64,000 nt of DNA from Palsa-504 sp963753195. Lineage in GTDB: Bacteria; Actinomycetota; Actinomycetes; Streptosporangiales; Streptosporangiaceae. The notes beneath the pieces are model-generated. The model made no database searches and was not told the origin of the DNA. It worked only from the letters and a program-made list of their open reading frames with translations. Shown here in pieces: positions 25,572 through 35,505 of the stretch; the first letter of the stretch is position 1, and each line of letters begins with the position of its first letter. The DNA lies in NCBI GenBank assembly GCA_963753195.1, contig CAVWBH010000008.1, positions 1 to 64,000 of the forward strand, in the 5' to 3' direction. Both the position numbers and the translations under genes were made by a program.

Positions 25572-27649
25572 ACGTGTCGTCGCACCGCCGTCTCGTGCTG
25601 GTCTACGTGCTCGCGGCCGCCATGCTGGTCTCGCTCGGCGGCCGGCTCTACTACCTGCAGGTCATGAACAACAGCTCGTTCACCAAGCTGGCCGAGCAGA
25701 ACCAGACCAGGAACGTGATCGTGCCCGCGGTCCGCGGCCAGATCCTCGACGACGTCGGCGGCCGGATGGTCACCAACACCACGGCCCTCGTCGTCTCGGT
25801 GGACATGATGACCCTCGACCAGCAGCCCGGCGGCCCGGCGCCCGTGCTGCACCGGCTGGCCCCCTTGCTGGGCATGTCGTACACGCTGCTGACCCAGAAG
25901 ACGCGGCTGTGTACCAAGGGCGTGCCGCAGCCTTGCTGGGCCGGCTCGCCGTACCAGCCCATCCCGGTGGACCAGAACGTGTCGGATCGCGTGGCGCTGC
26001 AGGTGATGGAGGAGCCGAAGGAGTTCCCCGGTGTCAGCGCGGAGATCCAGCCGGTCATCGACTATCCCGAGCCCGACGGGGCCAACCCGGCTCAGGTCCT
26101 GGGCTACCTGCAGCCCATCACGCCGCAGGAGATCGCCCGCCGCCATCTGCCGGTGACCGGGTTCTCCGGCGTGGACCTGGTCGGCCAGGCCGGCCTGGAG
26201 GCCCAGTACGACACCCAGCTCCGCGGCCAGGCCGGGACCCAGGTGGTCTCGGTCAACGCCGCCGGAGACGTCACCGGTACCGTCAGCCAGACCCCGCCCA
26301 CCTCCGGCGATGACCTCGTCACCAGCATCAACGCGAAGATCCAGGACGTCGCCCAGAACGCCCTGGACGGGGCGGTGGCCAAGTCGCAGTCCGCGGGCAA
26401 CAACCCCAAGCAGGCTGCGGCGGTGGTGATGAGCACCACGGGCCGCGTGGTGGCCATGGCCAGCTACCCCAGCTACAACCCCAGCGTGTGGACTGGCGGC
26501 ATCTCGCAGCAGGAGTTCAGCAGCCTGTTCGGCGAGGGCTCGGGTGCGCCCGTCATCAACTGGGCCACGATGGGGCAGTGGGCGCCCGGTTCCACCTTCA
26601 AGGTCACGTCCACCGCCGCCGCCGTCGCGAATGGCTACCCGCTGGACGGCCTGTACGGCTGCCCCGCCTCGGTCAGCATCGGCGGCCACAACTTCGTCAA
26701 CGACGGCAACCCCAGCGAAGGCGACATGACCTTCTCCGAGGCGCTGATCCAGTCCTGCGACACCGTCTTCTACCAGCTCGGCTACGACATGTACCAGAGC
26801 GACGACACCAAGGCCAACGATGTGACCTCGCCGAAGGCCCCGGTGCAGAAGATGCAGCAGATGGAGCTGGACTGGGGATTCGGCCGGGACACGGGCGTCG
26901 ACCTGCCTGCGGAGAACCCCGGCACCGTGCCCACCAGGGAGTGGCTGTACTACTACTGGAAGGACAACGCCCACACCGGCCAGAACTGGTGCAAGTACGG
27001 CAAGGCGAGCGGGACCTATGTCCAGCAGATCGAGTACCAGGACTGCTACTACGGCAACGTGTGGGAGCCGGGTCAGGCCGCTATCGCCGCTATCGGCCAG
27101 GGTTACGTGTCCGTCACCCCGCTCCAGCTTGCCGACGCCTACGTGGCGCTGGCCAACGGCGGGACGCTGTACAGCCCGCGGGTCGGCGAGGCGCTGCTCT
27201 CGCCGTCGGGCCAGGTGGTGCAGCGGATCAACCCGCCCGTGGTCCGCCACCTGCCGGTGTCGTCCGACACGCTGGCCTACATCCGCGACGCGCTGGCCGG
27301 GGTGGTGACCCAGGGCACCGCGGCCGGCGCGTTCGGCGGCTTCCCGCTCAACCAGGTCTGCGTGGCCGGCAAGACGGGTACCGCCCAGGTCTACGGGACG
27401 CAGGCGTCGTCGGTGTTCGCCTCGTTCGCGCCGTGCAACAACCCCAAGTACGTGGTCGTCGTGATGATCCCGGACTCCGGTTACGGCGCCGACGTGGCGG
27501 CTCCCGCGGTCCGCCAGATCTGGGACGGCATCTACGGCCTGGAGGGGCACAAGGCCGCGGTTCCCGGCGGCCAGATACCGTCCGCGCTGCCGCAGATTAC
27601 TTCGACCGGCGCGATCCAGGCGCCTGGCGGCTACACCGGGGGGTCATGA
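25568..27649 (+). CDS. mrdA: Penicillin-binding protein 2 (peptidoglycan transpeptidase)
   Basis: This 693-residue class B PBP acts with RodA in cell-wall elongation. One N-terminal membrane helix (LVLVYVLAAAMLVSL) precedes a dimerisation domain. The transpeptidase motifs are STFK (PGSTFK, catalytic Ser), SCD in QSCDTVFYQ, and KTGTAQ. The GTG at 25568 is chosen over ATG 25547 because AGGAGG lies 6 bases before it and it overlaps the mreD stop as GTGA. The gene overlaps rodA by ATGA. Confidence 0.97.
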   Translation: MNVSSHRRLVLVYVLAAAMLVSLGGRLYYLQVMNNSSFTKLAEQNQTRNVIVPAVRGQILDDVGGRMVTNTTALVVSVDMMTLDQQPGGPAPVLHRLAPLLGMSYTLLTQKTRLCTKGVPQPCWAGSPYQPIPVDQNVSDRVALQVMEEPKEFPGVSAEIQPVIDYPEPDGANPAQVLGYLQPITPQEIARRHLPVTGFSGVDLVGQAGLEAQYDTQLRGQAGTQVVSVNAAGDVTGTVSQTPPTSGDDLVTSINAKIQDVAQNALDGAVAKSQSAGNNPKQAAAVVMSTTGRVVAMASYPSYNPSVWTGGISQQEFSSLFGEGSGAPVINWATMGQWAPGSTFKVTSTAAAVANGYPLDGLYGCPASVSIGGHNFVNDGNPSEGDMTFSEALIQSCDTVFYQLGYDMYQSDDTKANDVTSPKAPVQKMQQMELDWGFGRDTGVDLPAENPGTVPTREWLYYYWKDNAHTGQNWCKYGKASGTYVQQIEYQDCYYGNVWEPGQAAIAAIGQGYVSVTPLQLADAYVALANGGTLYSPRVGEALLSPSGQVVQRINPPVVRHLPVSSDTLAYIRDALAGVVTQGTAAGAFGGFPLNQVCVAGKTGTAQVYGTQASSVFASFAPCNNPKYVVVVMIPDSGYGADVAAPAVRQIWDGIYGLEGHKAAVPGGQIPSALPQITSTGAIQAPGGYTGGS

Positions 27650-28860
27650 TGGCGGGTCGGCCGAGCCCGAGCTACACCGTCCGCGGCTACAGCGCACCGC
27701 GGGCCGGGACGTTCTCCGGCCGCTCGCGGTCATTGCTGGCCCGGAACTCCGTCCTGCGGCAGATCGACTGGGTGCTGGTCGTGGTCGTGGGCGGGCTGAG
27801 CGCGATCGGCGTCCTGCTGGTCTGGTCCGCGACCCAGCCCTCGCTGCTCGCGGCGGGCCAGGACCCGCGCACCTACCTGAAGAAGCAGCTGCTGTGGGTC
27901 GTGATCGGGCTGATCATGATGTTCGCGGTGAGCTTCGCCGACAGCAGCCGGCTCCGGTCATGGACGCCGCTGGCCTACGGCGTGACGCTGCTTGGCCTGG
28001 TGGCCGTGCTCACCCCTCTCGGCGCACAGATCAACGGCGCGAAGGCGTGGATCTCGCTGCCCGGCGGACTGCAGATCGAGCCGTCTGAGTTCGCGAAGGT
28101 CGCGCTGATCCTGGGCATCGCCACCGTATTCAGCCAGCCCCGGTGGGGGGCCACGCCGGGCCTGCGCTCGGTGCTCCTGGCCCTCGCCGTCGCCGCGCCG
28201 CTGATGGCCCTGGTCGTGATCGAGCCCGCGCTGGGCGTGGCCATGGTCCTGATCGTGGTGACTGCCACCATGGTCGTGCTGTCCGGGACGCGGCTTCGCA
28301 TCCTGGCCGGGCTGGTCGCGGTCGTGGCCGCCGCCCTCGCCCTGGCCGGGGGCACGCACCTGCTGAAGTCCTACCAGCTGACCAGGTTCACCTCGTTCCT
28401 GCACCCGTCGGCCGACCTGGCCGGGGCCGGCTACAACGCGGCTCAGGCCAAGATCGCGGTGGGCTCGGGCGGGATGTTCGGCGATGGCCTGTTCCACGGC
28501 CAGCTGGTGGCGGGCAACTTCGTGCCGTCCCAGCAGACGGACTTCATCTTCACCGTGGCCGGCGAGGAACTCGGCTTCGTCGGCGCGATCACCATCGTCG
28601 TCCTGCTCGGCATCGTGGTCGCCCGCGCACTGCGCATCGCCGCCCGTGCCGACGACTTGTTCGGCACGCTGGTCGCCTCCGGCGTCGCCGTCTGGTTCGC
28701 GTTCCAGTCGTTCGTGAACATCGGCATGACGATCGGCATCATGCCCATCACCGGCCTGCCGCTGCCCTTCGTCTCCTACGGCGGCTCGGCCGTATTCGCC
28801 GACATGATCGCTATCGGCCTGCTTCAGTCCGTCCGCCGCCACCACAACGTCTTCGAGTAG
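27646..28860 (+). CDS. rodA: Lipid II polymerase RodA (SEDS family)
   Basis: This 404-residue SEDS glycosyltransferase has about ten membrane helices. Signature segments are INGAKAWISLPGGLQIEPSE, AQAKIAVGSGGMFGDGLFHG, FVPSQQTDFIFTVAGEELG and PLPFVSYGGSA. The ATG at 27646 overlaps the mrdA stop, giving a coupled PBP2-RodA pair. Downstream, 28845-28900 contains a short duplication of CTTCGAGTAGCCGGCAG around the stop. Confidence 0.96.
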   Translation: MMAGRPSPSYTVRGYSAPRAGTFSGRSRSLLARNSVLRQIDWVLVVVVGGLSAIGVLLVWSATQPSLLAAGQDPRTYLKKQLLWVVIGLIMMFAVSFADSSRLRSWTPLAYGVTLLGLVAVLTPLGAQINGAKAWISLPGGLQIEPSEFAKVALILGIATVFSQPRWGATPGLRSVLLALAVAAPLMALVVIEPALGVAMVLIVVTATMVVLSGTRLRILAGLVAVVAAALALAGGTHLLKSYQLTRFTSFLHPSADLAGAGYNAAQAKIAVGSGGMFGDGLFHGQLVAGNFVPSQQTDFIFTVAGEELGFVGAITIVVLLGIVVARALRIAARADDLFGTLVASGVAVWFAFQSFVNIGMTIGIMPITGLPLPFVSYGGSAVFADMIAIGLLQSVRRHHNVFE

Positions 28861-28935
28861 CCGGCAGCGCCTCCGAGGCGGCAGCGCCTTCGAGTAGCCG
28901 GCAGCTCGGGCCGCCGGGGTTCCCGGCCCGCCGGG

Positions 28936-29451
28936 TTAGCTGGTCGGCGCGAAGATGATAGTGGTCACGTTCTTGTCGCCTATCCCCGCCATGCTCATGC
29001 CGGGGAACTGCTCCAGCGAATCGATGGTGCCCTTGAACCCGTGACCGCTGAACACGATGTAGGCCCCGTGGTCCCCGCCCTTGGTCAGCATCGAGTTCGT
29101 GCTGACCGAATAGCCGGCCTTCGGCAGCTCCGTGGCATAGAAACGTGACACGTCCGCCGGCACGACCGAGCCGAACACGAGGACGACGGACTGACCGCCG
29201 GCCATGTTCTCGGCCACCTTTGCGCTGGCCGGGACCGGGAAGCTGCCCAGCGAGCCCTTGACCGTGAGCGTGCGGCCCGCGATGGCCGGCCCCGTCGTCG
29301 GCGGCGGGGAGGAAGAAATAGCCTGGCTCGAGGCAGCCGGACTCGTGGCGGCTGAACTGCTCGTGCTGCTGCTCCCGGACGAGCACGCGGCAGCGGACAT
29401 GCCAACCGCGCACGCCGCCAGGACCAGCGCGGCAGAGCGGTACTTGTTCAT
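28936..29451 (-). CDS. Putative lipoprotein
   Basis: The product has 171 residues. An N-terminal export signal ends in a lipobox (MSAAAC, Cys about residue 23), followed by a Ser/Thr/Ala/Pro linker of about 30 residues. The remaining domain of about 115 residues contains SFPVPASAKV, VSRFYATELPKAGYSV and GTIDSLEQFPGMSMAG. The layout resembles small actinobacterial lipoproteins of unknown function. It is convergent with rodA and divergent from the radical SAM gene, so it is a separate unit. Confidence 0.75.
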   Translation of the reverse strand: MNKYRSAALVLAACAVGMSAAACSSGSSSTSSSAATSPAASSQAISSSPPPTTGPAIAGRTLTVKGSLGSFPVPASAKVAENMAGGQSVVLVFGSVVPADVSRFYATELPKAGYSVSTNSMLTKGGDHGAYIVFSGHGFKGTIDSLEQFPGMSMAGIGDKNVTTIIFAPTS

Positions 29452-29636
29452 CGGTTCCCCTTATTTCGTCCCAGAGTCAGCGCGCGCCACAAGGCAGAGC
29501 ACAAGTGCCCACCATAGACGGCGACCAGCCCGGACGTGGCCCGCTTTCGCGGCAAGCCCGCCGATCGCGCCCTGCCCGGGGACAGCGATCCGCTTCGAGG
29601 CAGTATCGCTACGGCCCGTTCAGATAGTCTGGTCTG

Positions 29637-31580
29637 ATGCCTGTGAAATCGCTCTACCCGGCGCTGGAGCCGCTACTGCCGCGCGTGCGCAAGCCGATCC
29701 AGTACGTCGGCGGCGAGGTGGGCTCGGTCACCAAGGACTGGGACAGCGCCGACGTCCGGTGGGCGCTGTGCTACCCGGACGCCTATGAGGTCGGGCTGCC
29801 CAACCAGGGCGTCCAGATCCTCTACGAGGTGCTGAACGAGCGCGAGGGCGTGCTGGCCGAGCGCACCTACACCGTGTGGCCCGACCTCGAAGCCCTCATG
29901 CGCGAGCATGGCGTGCCCCAGTTCACGGTCGACGCGCACCGGCCGGTCGGCGCCTTCGACGTGCTCGGCGTCAGCTTCGCCACCGAGATGGCCTATACGA
30001 ACCTCCTGACCGTGCTCGACCTGGCCGGCATTCCCCTCTTTTCTTCCGAACGGACCGTGGCTCACCCGCTGGTCATCGCCGGCGGCCACGCGGCGTTCAA
30101 CCCTGAACCCGTCGCCGATTTCCTGGACGCGGTGATTATCGGCGACGGCGAGCAAGCCGTGCTCGCGGTCACCGACCTGATCCGCGGCTGGAAGCAAGCC
30201 GGGCAGCCCGGCGGCCGGGACGGCCTGCTGCTGCGGCTCTCGTCGATCGCCTACGTGCCCCGCTTCTACGACGTATCGTATCTCCCTGACGGCAGTATAT
30301 CGAATGTAAAACCTAATCGTCAAGGTGTGCCGCTCTCAGTTTCGAAGCACACCGTGATGGACCTGGACGCATGGCCGTACCCGCGCCAGCCCGTCGTCCC
30401 GGTGGCCGAGACCGTGCACGAGCGGTACAGCGTCGAGATCTTCCGCGGCTGCACCCGCGGCTGCCGGTTCTGCCAGGCCGGGATGATCACCCGGCCGGTC
30501 CGCGAGCGGTCGATCACCACGATCGGCTCGATGGTCGCCCGCGGCGTGGCGGCCAGCGGCTTTGACGAGGTGGGGCTGCTGTCGCTGTCCAGCGCGGACC
30601 ACAGCGAGATCAACGAGATCGCCGTGGACCTGGCCGACTGCTACGAGGGCACCAACGTCGGGCTGTCGCTCCCGTCGACGCGCGTGGACGCGTTCAACGT
30701 GACCTTGGCCGAGGAGCTGAGCCGCAACGGCCGCCGGTCAGGCCTGACGTTCGCCCCCGAGGGCGGGTCGGAGCGGCTGCGCAAGGTGATCAACAAGATG
30801 GTCACCGAGGAAGACCTGATCCGCACCGTCACCACCGCCTACGCCGGCGGATGGCGCCAGGTGAAGCTGTACTTCATGTGCGGGCTGCCGACCGAGACCG
30901 ACGAGGACGTGCTGGCCATCGCGCAGCTGGCCCGGCGGGTCATCGCCGCGGGCCGGGAGGCGAGCGGGCGGCGCGACATCCGGTGCACGGTGTCGATCGG
31001 GGGATTCGTGCCCAAGCCGCATACGCCGTTCCAGTGGGCGGGGCAGTGCCCGCCCGAGGTGGTGGACGCGCGGCTGCGCGCGCTCGGCGGCGCGCTGCGA
31101 GCCGATCGCGCCTACGGCAAGTCGATCGGCTTCCGGTATCACGACGGGCAGCCGGGCCTCATCGAGGGCCTCCTGTCGCGCGGCGACCGCCGGGTGGGCC
31201 GCGTGATCCTGGCCGCGTGGCGGGATGGCGCGCGGTTCGACGGGTGGAGCGAGTACTTCTCGTTCGAGCGCTGGGTGCGGTCCGCCGAAGATGCCCTGGC
31301 CAGCGAGCCGGTGGACCTGGCTTGGTACACTATGCGCGAACGTGGTTACAGTGAGGTGCTCCCCTGGGATCACCTGGACGCGGGCCTTGACCGCGACTGG
31401 CTCTGGCAGGACTGGCAGGACTCCATCGCCCCCGAGGGAGCGGCTGAGGTGGAAGATTGCCGGTGGACTCCGTGTTATGAATGTGGGGTCTGTTCTGCCA
31501 TGGGTACCGAGATCCAGGTAGGGCCGACCGGGGAGCGCCTCGACGGGAAGCGGCTGCTTCCCGTAGTGGGCAGGAGGTAG
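29637..31580 (+). CDS. TIGR03960 family B12-binding-like radical SAM protein
   Basis: This 647-residue protein has an N-terminal B12-binding-like domain (about 50-190, including DVRWALCYPDAYEVGLPNQG and GVSFATEMAYTNL). A radical SAM core follows with the 4Fe-4S motif CTRGCRFCQAG (CxxxCxxC). The C-terminus has more Cys residues (CRWTPCYECGVC). The family is paired with a DUF2344 protein, encoded directly downstream, and lies next to rne in many actinobacteria and Firmicutes. The substrate is not established. ATG 29637 follows TCTGG without a strong ribosome-binding site. Confidence 0.92.
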   Translation: MPVKSLYPALEPLLPRVRKPIQYVGGEVGSVTKDWDSADVRWALCYPDAYEVGLPNQGVQILYEVLNEREGVLAERTYTVWPDLEALMREHGVPQFTVDAHRPVGAFDVLGVSFATEMAYTNLLTVLDLAGIPLFSSERTVAHPLVIAGGHAAFNPEPVADFLDAVIIGDGEQAVLAVTDLIRGWKQAGQPGGRDGLLLRLSSIAYVPRFYDVSYLPDGSISNVKPNRQGVPLSVSKHTVMDLDAWPYPRQPVVPVAETVHERYSVEIFRGCTRGCRFCQAGMITRPVRERSITTIGSMVARGVAASGFDEVGLLSLSSADHSEINEIAVDLADCYEGTNVGLSLPSTRVDAFNVTLAEELSRNGRRSGLTFAPEGGSERLRKVINKMVTEEDLIRTVTTAYAGGWRQVKLYFMCGLPTETDEDVLAIAQLARRVIAAGREASGRRDIRCTVSIGGFVPKPHTPFQWAGQCPPEVVDARLRALGGALRADRAYGKSIGFRYHDGQPGLIEGLLSRGDRRVGRVILAAWRDGARFDGWSEYFSFERWVRSAEDALASEPVDLAWYTMRERGYSEVLPWDHLDAGLDRDWLWQDWQDSIAPEGAAEVEDCRWTPCYECGVCSAMGTEIQVGPTGERLDGKRLLPVVGRR

Positions 31581-31581
31581 C

Positions 31582-32385
31582 GTGGCCGGGCCGGCAGACC
31601 AGTTGCCTGCAGTGCAGCATCTGGTGGTCCGGTATGCTAAGCGCGGGAAGATGCGTTTCGCCAGCCACAGGGACGTGGCGCGTGTCTTCGAGCGAGGAGT
31701 GCGCCGGGCCGGACTGCCGATCGCTTACTCCGCCGGGTTCACGCCGCACCCGAGGATTTCCTATGCGGGCGGCGCCCCGACCGGGGTGGCAAGCGAGGCG
31801 GAGTACCTGTCCCTAGCGCTGACTTGCCGCCAGGCCGCGACGCAGGTTCGCGAGCGGCTGAACGAGACTTTGCCCGATGGGATAGATGTGATCGACGTTA
31901 CCGACGCAGCCTCCGGGGCCGAAGCGGCCCAGGGGAGTCCGGGGGGAAGGGCGCCTTCCCTCCAGTTCGCAGCGTCGCAGTGGCGAGTGGTTCTGCCTGG
32001 CGTGGAGCCGTCGGCGGCTGAACAGGCCGTCGCCGGGTTCCTCGCCCTCGGTGAGGCACCGGTGGAGCGCCTGACCGACAAGGGCGTCCGGCGCCTGGAT
32101 GCCCGCACGGCCGTGGTCACGCTCGACGTGGTCGAATCGGCTGATCCTCACGGCGGTCAGCGTGCCGCTGTGACAGGTATTCAAGATTGTGCCATTCTTC
32201 GAATGGTTGTTCTGCATACAGCTCCCGCTGTACGGCCCGATGACGTGCTGACCGCGCTTCGCGAGCGGCACGGCCTCGTCCCGTCGTTGCCGCCCATAAT
32301 CACCCGGCTGGCGCAAGGTTCACTGACCCTCCTGGCCGGGGAGACCCTCTTATGGAGGCGTTGCTGTGGTGCAGGGGGGCCATGA
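31582..32385 (+). CDS. TIGR03936 / DUF2344 radical SAM-associated protein
   Basis: The product has 267 residues. The N-terminal half matches DUF2344 (VVRYAKRGKMRFASHRDVAR, GFTPHPRISYAGGAPTGVAS). The family accompanies TIGR03960 radical SAM proteins, sometimes fused to them, and a joint role in tRNA or rRNA modification has been suggested. GTG 31582 begins one base after the upstream stop, with GGAGG at ideal spacing, so the two are one operon. The C-terminal quarter (LRERHGLVPSLPPIITRLAQ) may contact the partner. Confidence 0.9.
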   Translation: MAGPADQLPAVQHLVVRYAKRGKMRFASHRDVARVFERGVRRAGLPIAYSAGFTPHPRISYAGGAPTGVASEAEYLSLALTCRQAATQVRERLNETLPDGIDVIDVTDAASGAEAAQGSPGGRAPSLQFAASQWRVVLPGVEPSAAEQAVAGFLALGEAPVERLTDKGVRRLDARTAVVTLDVVESADPHGGQRAAVTGIQDCAILRMVVLHTAPAVRPDDVLTALRERHGLVPSLPPIITRLAQGSLTLLAGETLLWRRCCGAGGP

Positions 32386-32582
32386 CGTGAAGAAAGAGAA
32401 TAAGGCTCAGTGCGGCCGGTCTCGCGCGTGTACCGCGGGAGGCCGGGGCCGCCGTTGCGGCTCCGCCTGCGCCTTTGCTGACAATGTGCTCCCGCGCGGT
32501 GCGCGTGCGCACCGCGGCGCGCCGCCTTCGGGCGGAGCGCCGCGGACTCGCGCGCCCGGGAGCCTGACTGGAGATTGCCCGA
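32386..32582 (+). other. Structured GC-rich leader before rne
   Basis: These 197 bases hold two potential hairpins: GCGCGGTGCGC facing GCGCACCGCGGC at about 32493-32518, and GGCGCGCCGCC-TTCG-GGCGGAGCGCC at about 32517-32543. RNase E genes are often autoregulated through a structured 5' UTR, so this may be a leader. That role is inferred only from position and folding potential. Confidence 0.4.
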
Positions 32583-35336
32583 ATGCTCGAGAGCGAGCTC
32601 AACGACAGAGAATTCGATGACAACGCCGGAGGAGGGCGCGGTACCGGGGAACTGAGCCGGCCTGCGCCGAGCGTGCCGGCGGCTGTGTTTCAGCCACCGC
32701 AGGTGGTGTTCCAGCCGCCCGCGCCGCGCGCCGAGCCCTCACCGCGCGCAGAGCCCGCGTCGGGCGGCGAGCTGTCCGACGCGTCGCGCCCGGATTCGTC
32801 AAGGCCGGATTCGTCGCGCGCTGATTCATCGCGGTCGGCCGGCCCGGGGAATGGCGAGGCGCCCGGCGACGGCAGCGCCGATGACGATGGGGCCGGCCCG
32901 GGGCGCCGCCGCAGGCGCAGGCCGAGCCGGAGCCGGGCCAGGTCCGCGGACTCCGACGCCGGGGCCGAAACCGATGACGCCGCGGCGGGCCAAGATGCCG
33001 ACGATGCGGGCGGGCCCCAGGATGCAGACGGAGCCCAGGGCCAGCCTCCGGCTAAGCGGGCCTCGCGCACGCGCAGCCGGCGGGCCACCGCGGCCCAGGA
33101 CTCTGCCGATCCGCAGGCCGGCGGCTCCGCTGAGCGCGCTGATGACGGTTCGCCGCAGGACGCACAGAACGGCGACGACGAGGCCGACTCTGCGGACGAG
33201 CGGGACACAGAGGCCGGCCCAGGACGCAGGCGCCGCCGTAAGCGCCGCCGCGGTTCGGCCGACAGCCTGGCCGCTGACCCCGCAGGCGATGACCCGCCGG
33301 ACACCGTCGTGCACGTCCGCGAGCCGAACGCCGCCGACGACGTGCGCTCAGTCAAGGGATCGACCAGGCTCGAGGCCAAGAAGCAGCGGCGCCGCGAGGG
33401 CCGGGAAACCGGCCGTCGGCGGCCGCTGATCATTACCGAGTCGGAGTTCCTGGCCCGCCGCGAGTCGGTCGAGCGGACCATGGTGGTCCGCTCGCGCCAG
33501 GACCGCATCCAGATCGCGGTGCTCGAAGACGACGTGCTGGTCGAGCACTACGTGAGCCGGTCCACCCACCAGTCCTACGTGGGCAACGTCTACCTGGGCA
33601 AGGTGCAGAACGTCCTGCCGTCCATGGAGGCGGCTTTCGTGGACGTCGGCAAGGGCCGCAACGCGGTGCTGTACGCCGGCGAGGTCAACTTCGACGTCAG
33701 CGGCATGGAAGGCCAGCCCAAGCGGATTGAGTCGGCCCTCAAGGCCGGCCAGTCGCTGATCGTGCAGGTCACCAAGGATCCGGTCGGGCACAAGGGCGCC
33801 CGGCTGACCAGCCAGATCAGCCTCCCCGGCCGGTACCTGGTCTACGTGCCCGGCGCCTCCATGACCGGCATCAGCCGCAAGCTGCCCGACACCGAGCGGA
33901 ACCGGCTCAAGCAGATCCTGAAGAAGGTCATGCCGGAGAACGCGGGCGTCATCGTACGCACCGCGGCGGAGGGGGCGGCCGAGGAAGAGCTGTCCCGCGA
34001 TGTCTCCCGGCTCGCCGCCCAGTGGGAGGCAATCGAGAAGAAGTCCAAGACGGCCAGCGCTCCCGCGCTGCTCTACGGCGAGCCCGACCTGACCACCCGG
34101 GTCATCCGGGATGTCTTCAACGAGGACTTCAGCAACCTGGTCGTGGCCGGCGACGAAGAGTGGGACGCCGTCGACGAATATGTCAGGTACGTCGCCCCGC
34201 ACCTGGCCGACCGGCTCAGCCGGTGGCAGGAGGACGGGGACGTGTTCGCCGCCTACCGCATCGACGAGCAGCTGGCCAAGGCGCTGGACCGCAAGGTCTG
34301 GCTGCCGAGCGGAGGCTCGCTGGTCATCGACAAGACCGAGGCGATGACGGTCATCGACGTGAACACCGGGAAGTTCACCGGTCAGGGCGGGAACCTGGAG
34401 GAGACCGTCACCCGGAACAACCTCGAGGCCGCCGAGGAGATCGTCCGCCAGCTCCGCCTGCGCGACGTGGGCGGCATCGTGGTCATCGACTTCATCGACA
34501 TGGTGCTCGAGAGCAACCGGGAGCTGGTGCTGCGCAGGCTCCTGGAGTGCCTGGCCCGGGACCGGACCAAGCACCAGGTGGCCGAGGTGACCTCGCTGGG
34601 CCTGGTCCAGATGACGAGGAAGCGGGTCGGCGCGGGCCTGCTCGAGGCGTTCTCGGTGCCCTGCGAGTGCTGCAACGGCCGCGGCGTGATCGTCACCCTC
34701 GATCCCGAGGCCGACACGCAGGCCGCCAGCCACGTGCACGCCCGCGGCGGATCAGGCAGCGGCGGATCAGGCAGCGGCGGCAACGGATCGCGGGGGGCCG
34801 GCGCCGCGCCGGTCAACCCGGCCACGATCGCGGCCCGCATCCGCCCGGACGGTAACGGCCAGGCTGCCGATACGGCGGACGGGCCGGATCCAGACGGGCC
34901 GCCCGGGGACGGCGCGCCGGAGGAGGCCACCTCGGCCGCCGCCGGGGCCCCTGACAGCCAGCCCGAACCGGCCCGTTCCGGCAACAGCCGCCGCCGCCGT
35001 CGACGTCCCGCCGCGGCCAGCGCCGCGCCAGCCAACGCCGAGCCAGCCAGCGCCGCGCCAGGCAACACCGAGCCTGCCAACGGCGCCGCAGCTAACAGCG
35101 AGCCCGCCAACAGCGAGCCCGTAAACGGCGCGCCCGCCAACAGCGAGCCCGTGAACGGCACGCCAACCAATAGCGAGCCAGCCAACGGCGCGCTAGGCAA
35201 CGCCGCGATCCCGGCCGCCTCAGCGGCCGAGGTTCGGCCGGCCGCCTCGGTGGCCGGAGGCAACGGATCCTTGTCCACCGCACCGGTGCCGGCCGGCTTG
35301 CCGGCGCTACCGGAGGCTCAGGACGGGGCGGCCTGA
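32583..35336 (+). CDS. rne: Ribonuclease E/G
   Basis: This 917-residue endoribonuclease processes rRNA and mRNA. Residues 1-290 are a disordered, Asp/Arg-rich extension. The S1 domain lies at about 300-390 (TYLGKV-type NVYLGKVQNVLPSMEAAFVD). The DNase I-like catalytic domain holds TVIDVNTGKFTG and VVIDFIDM (the two metal-binding Asp regions), and the zinc-link Cys pair is in PCECCNGRG. From about 715 the C-terminus is Gly/Asp-rich and then becomes an NSEPANGAP-type repeat (about 820-880). Long arms flanking the core are normal in actinobacterial RNase E. ATG 32583 gives the longest frame, and the exact start is less certain. Confidence 0.95.
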   Translation: MLESELNDREFDDNAGGGRGTGELSRPAPSVPAAVFQPPQVVFQPPAPRAEPSPRAEPASGGELSDASRPDSSRPDSSRADSSRSAGPGNGEAPGDGSADDDGAGPGRRRRRRPSRSRARSADSDAGAETDDAAAGQDADDAGGPQDADGAQGQPPAKRASRTRSRRATAAQDSADPQAGGSAERADDGSPQDAQNGDDEADSADERDTEAGPGRRRRRKRRRGSADSLAADPAGDDPPDTVVHVREPNAADDVRSVKGSTRLEAKKQRRREGRETGRRRPLIITESEFLARRESVERTMVVRSRQDRIQIAVLEDDVLVEHYVSRSTHQSYVGNVYLGKVQNVLPSMEAAFVDVGKGRNAVLYAGEVNFDVSGMEGQPKRIESALKAGQSLIVQVTKDPVGHKGARLTSQISLPGRYLVYVPGASMTGISRKLPDTERNRLKQILKKVMPENAGVIVRTAAEGAAEEELSRDVSRLAAQWEAIEKKSKTASAPALLYGEPDLTTRVIRDVFNEDFSNLVVAGDEEWDAVDEYVRYVAPHLADRLSRWQEDGDVFAAYRIDEQLAKALDRKVWLPSGGSLVIDKTEAMTVIDVNTGKFTGQGGNLEETVTRNNLEAAEEIVRQLRLRDVGGIVVIDFIDMVLESNRELVLRRLLECLARDRTKHQVAEVTSLGLVQMTRKRVGAGLLEAFSVPCECCNGRGVIVTLDPEADTQAASHVHARGGSGSGGSGSGGNGSRGAGAAPVNPATIAARIRPDGNGQAADTADGPDPDGPPGDGAPEEATSAAAGAPDSQPEPARSGNSRRRRRRPAAASAAPANAEPASAAPGNTEPANGAAANSEPANSEPVNGAPANSEPVNGTPTNSEPANGALGNAAIPAASAAEVRPAASVAGGNGSLSTAPVPAGLPALPEAQDGAA

Positions 35337-35505
35337 CCGCGGCCACCCGGCACTGTATGGTCCGAGTTCGTGGATGGGCCGCAGTCTGGTAGCCTTAGCG
35401 GTCGGGAGTTGCCCGCCAGGCGGGCCCCTGGTGCAAGCGAGCCGCCGTGGTGTCCACCGGCGTGCCGGGGCACGCAAGGGAAGCGCAACGAAAGAGAGTT
35501 CTCGG

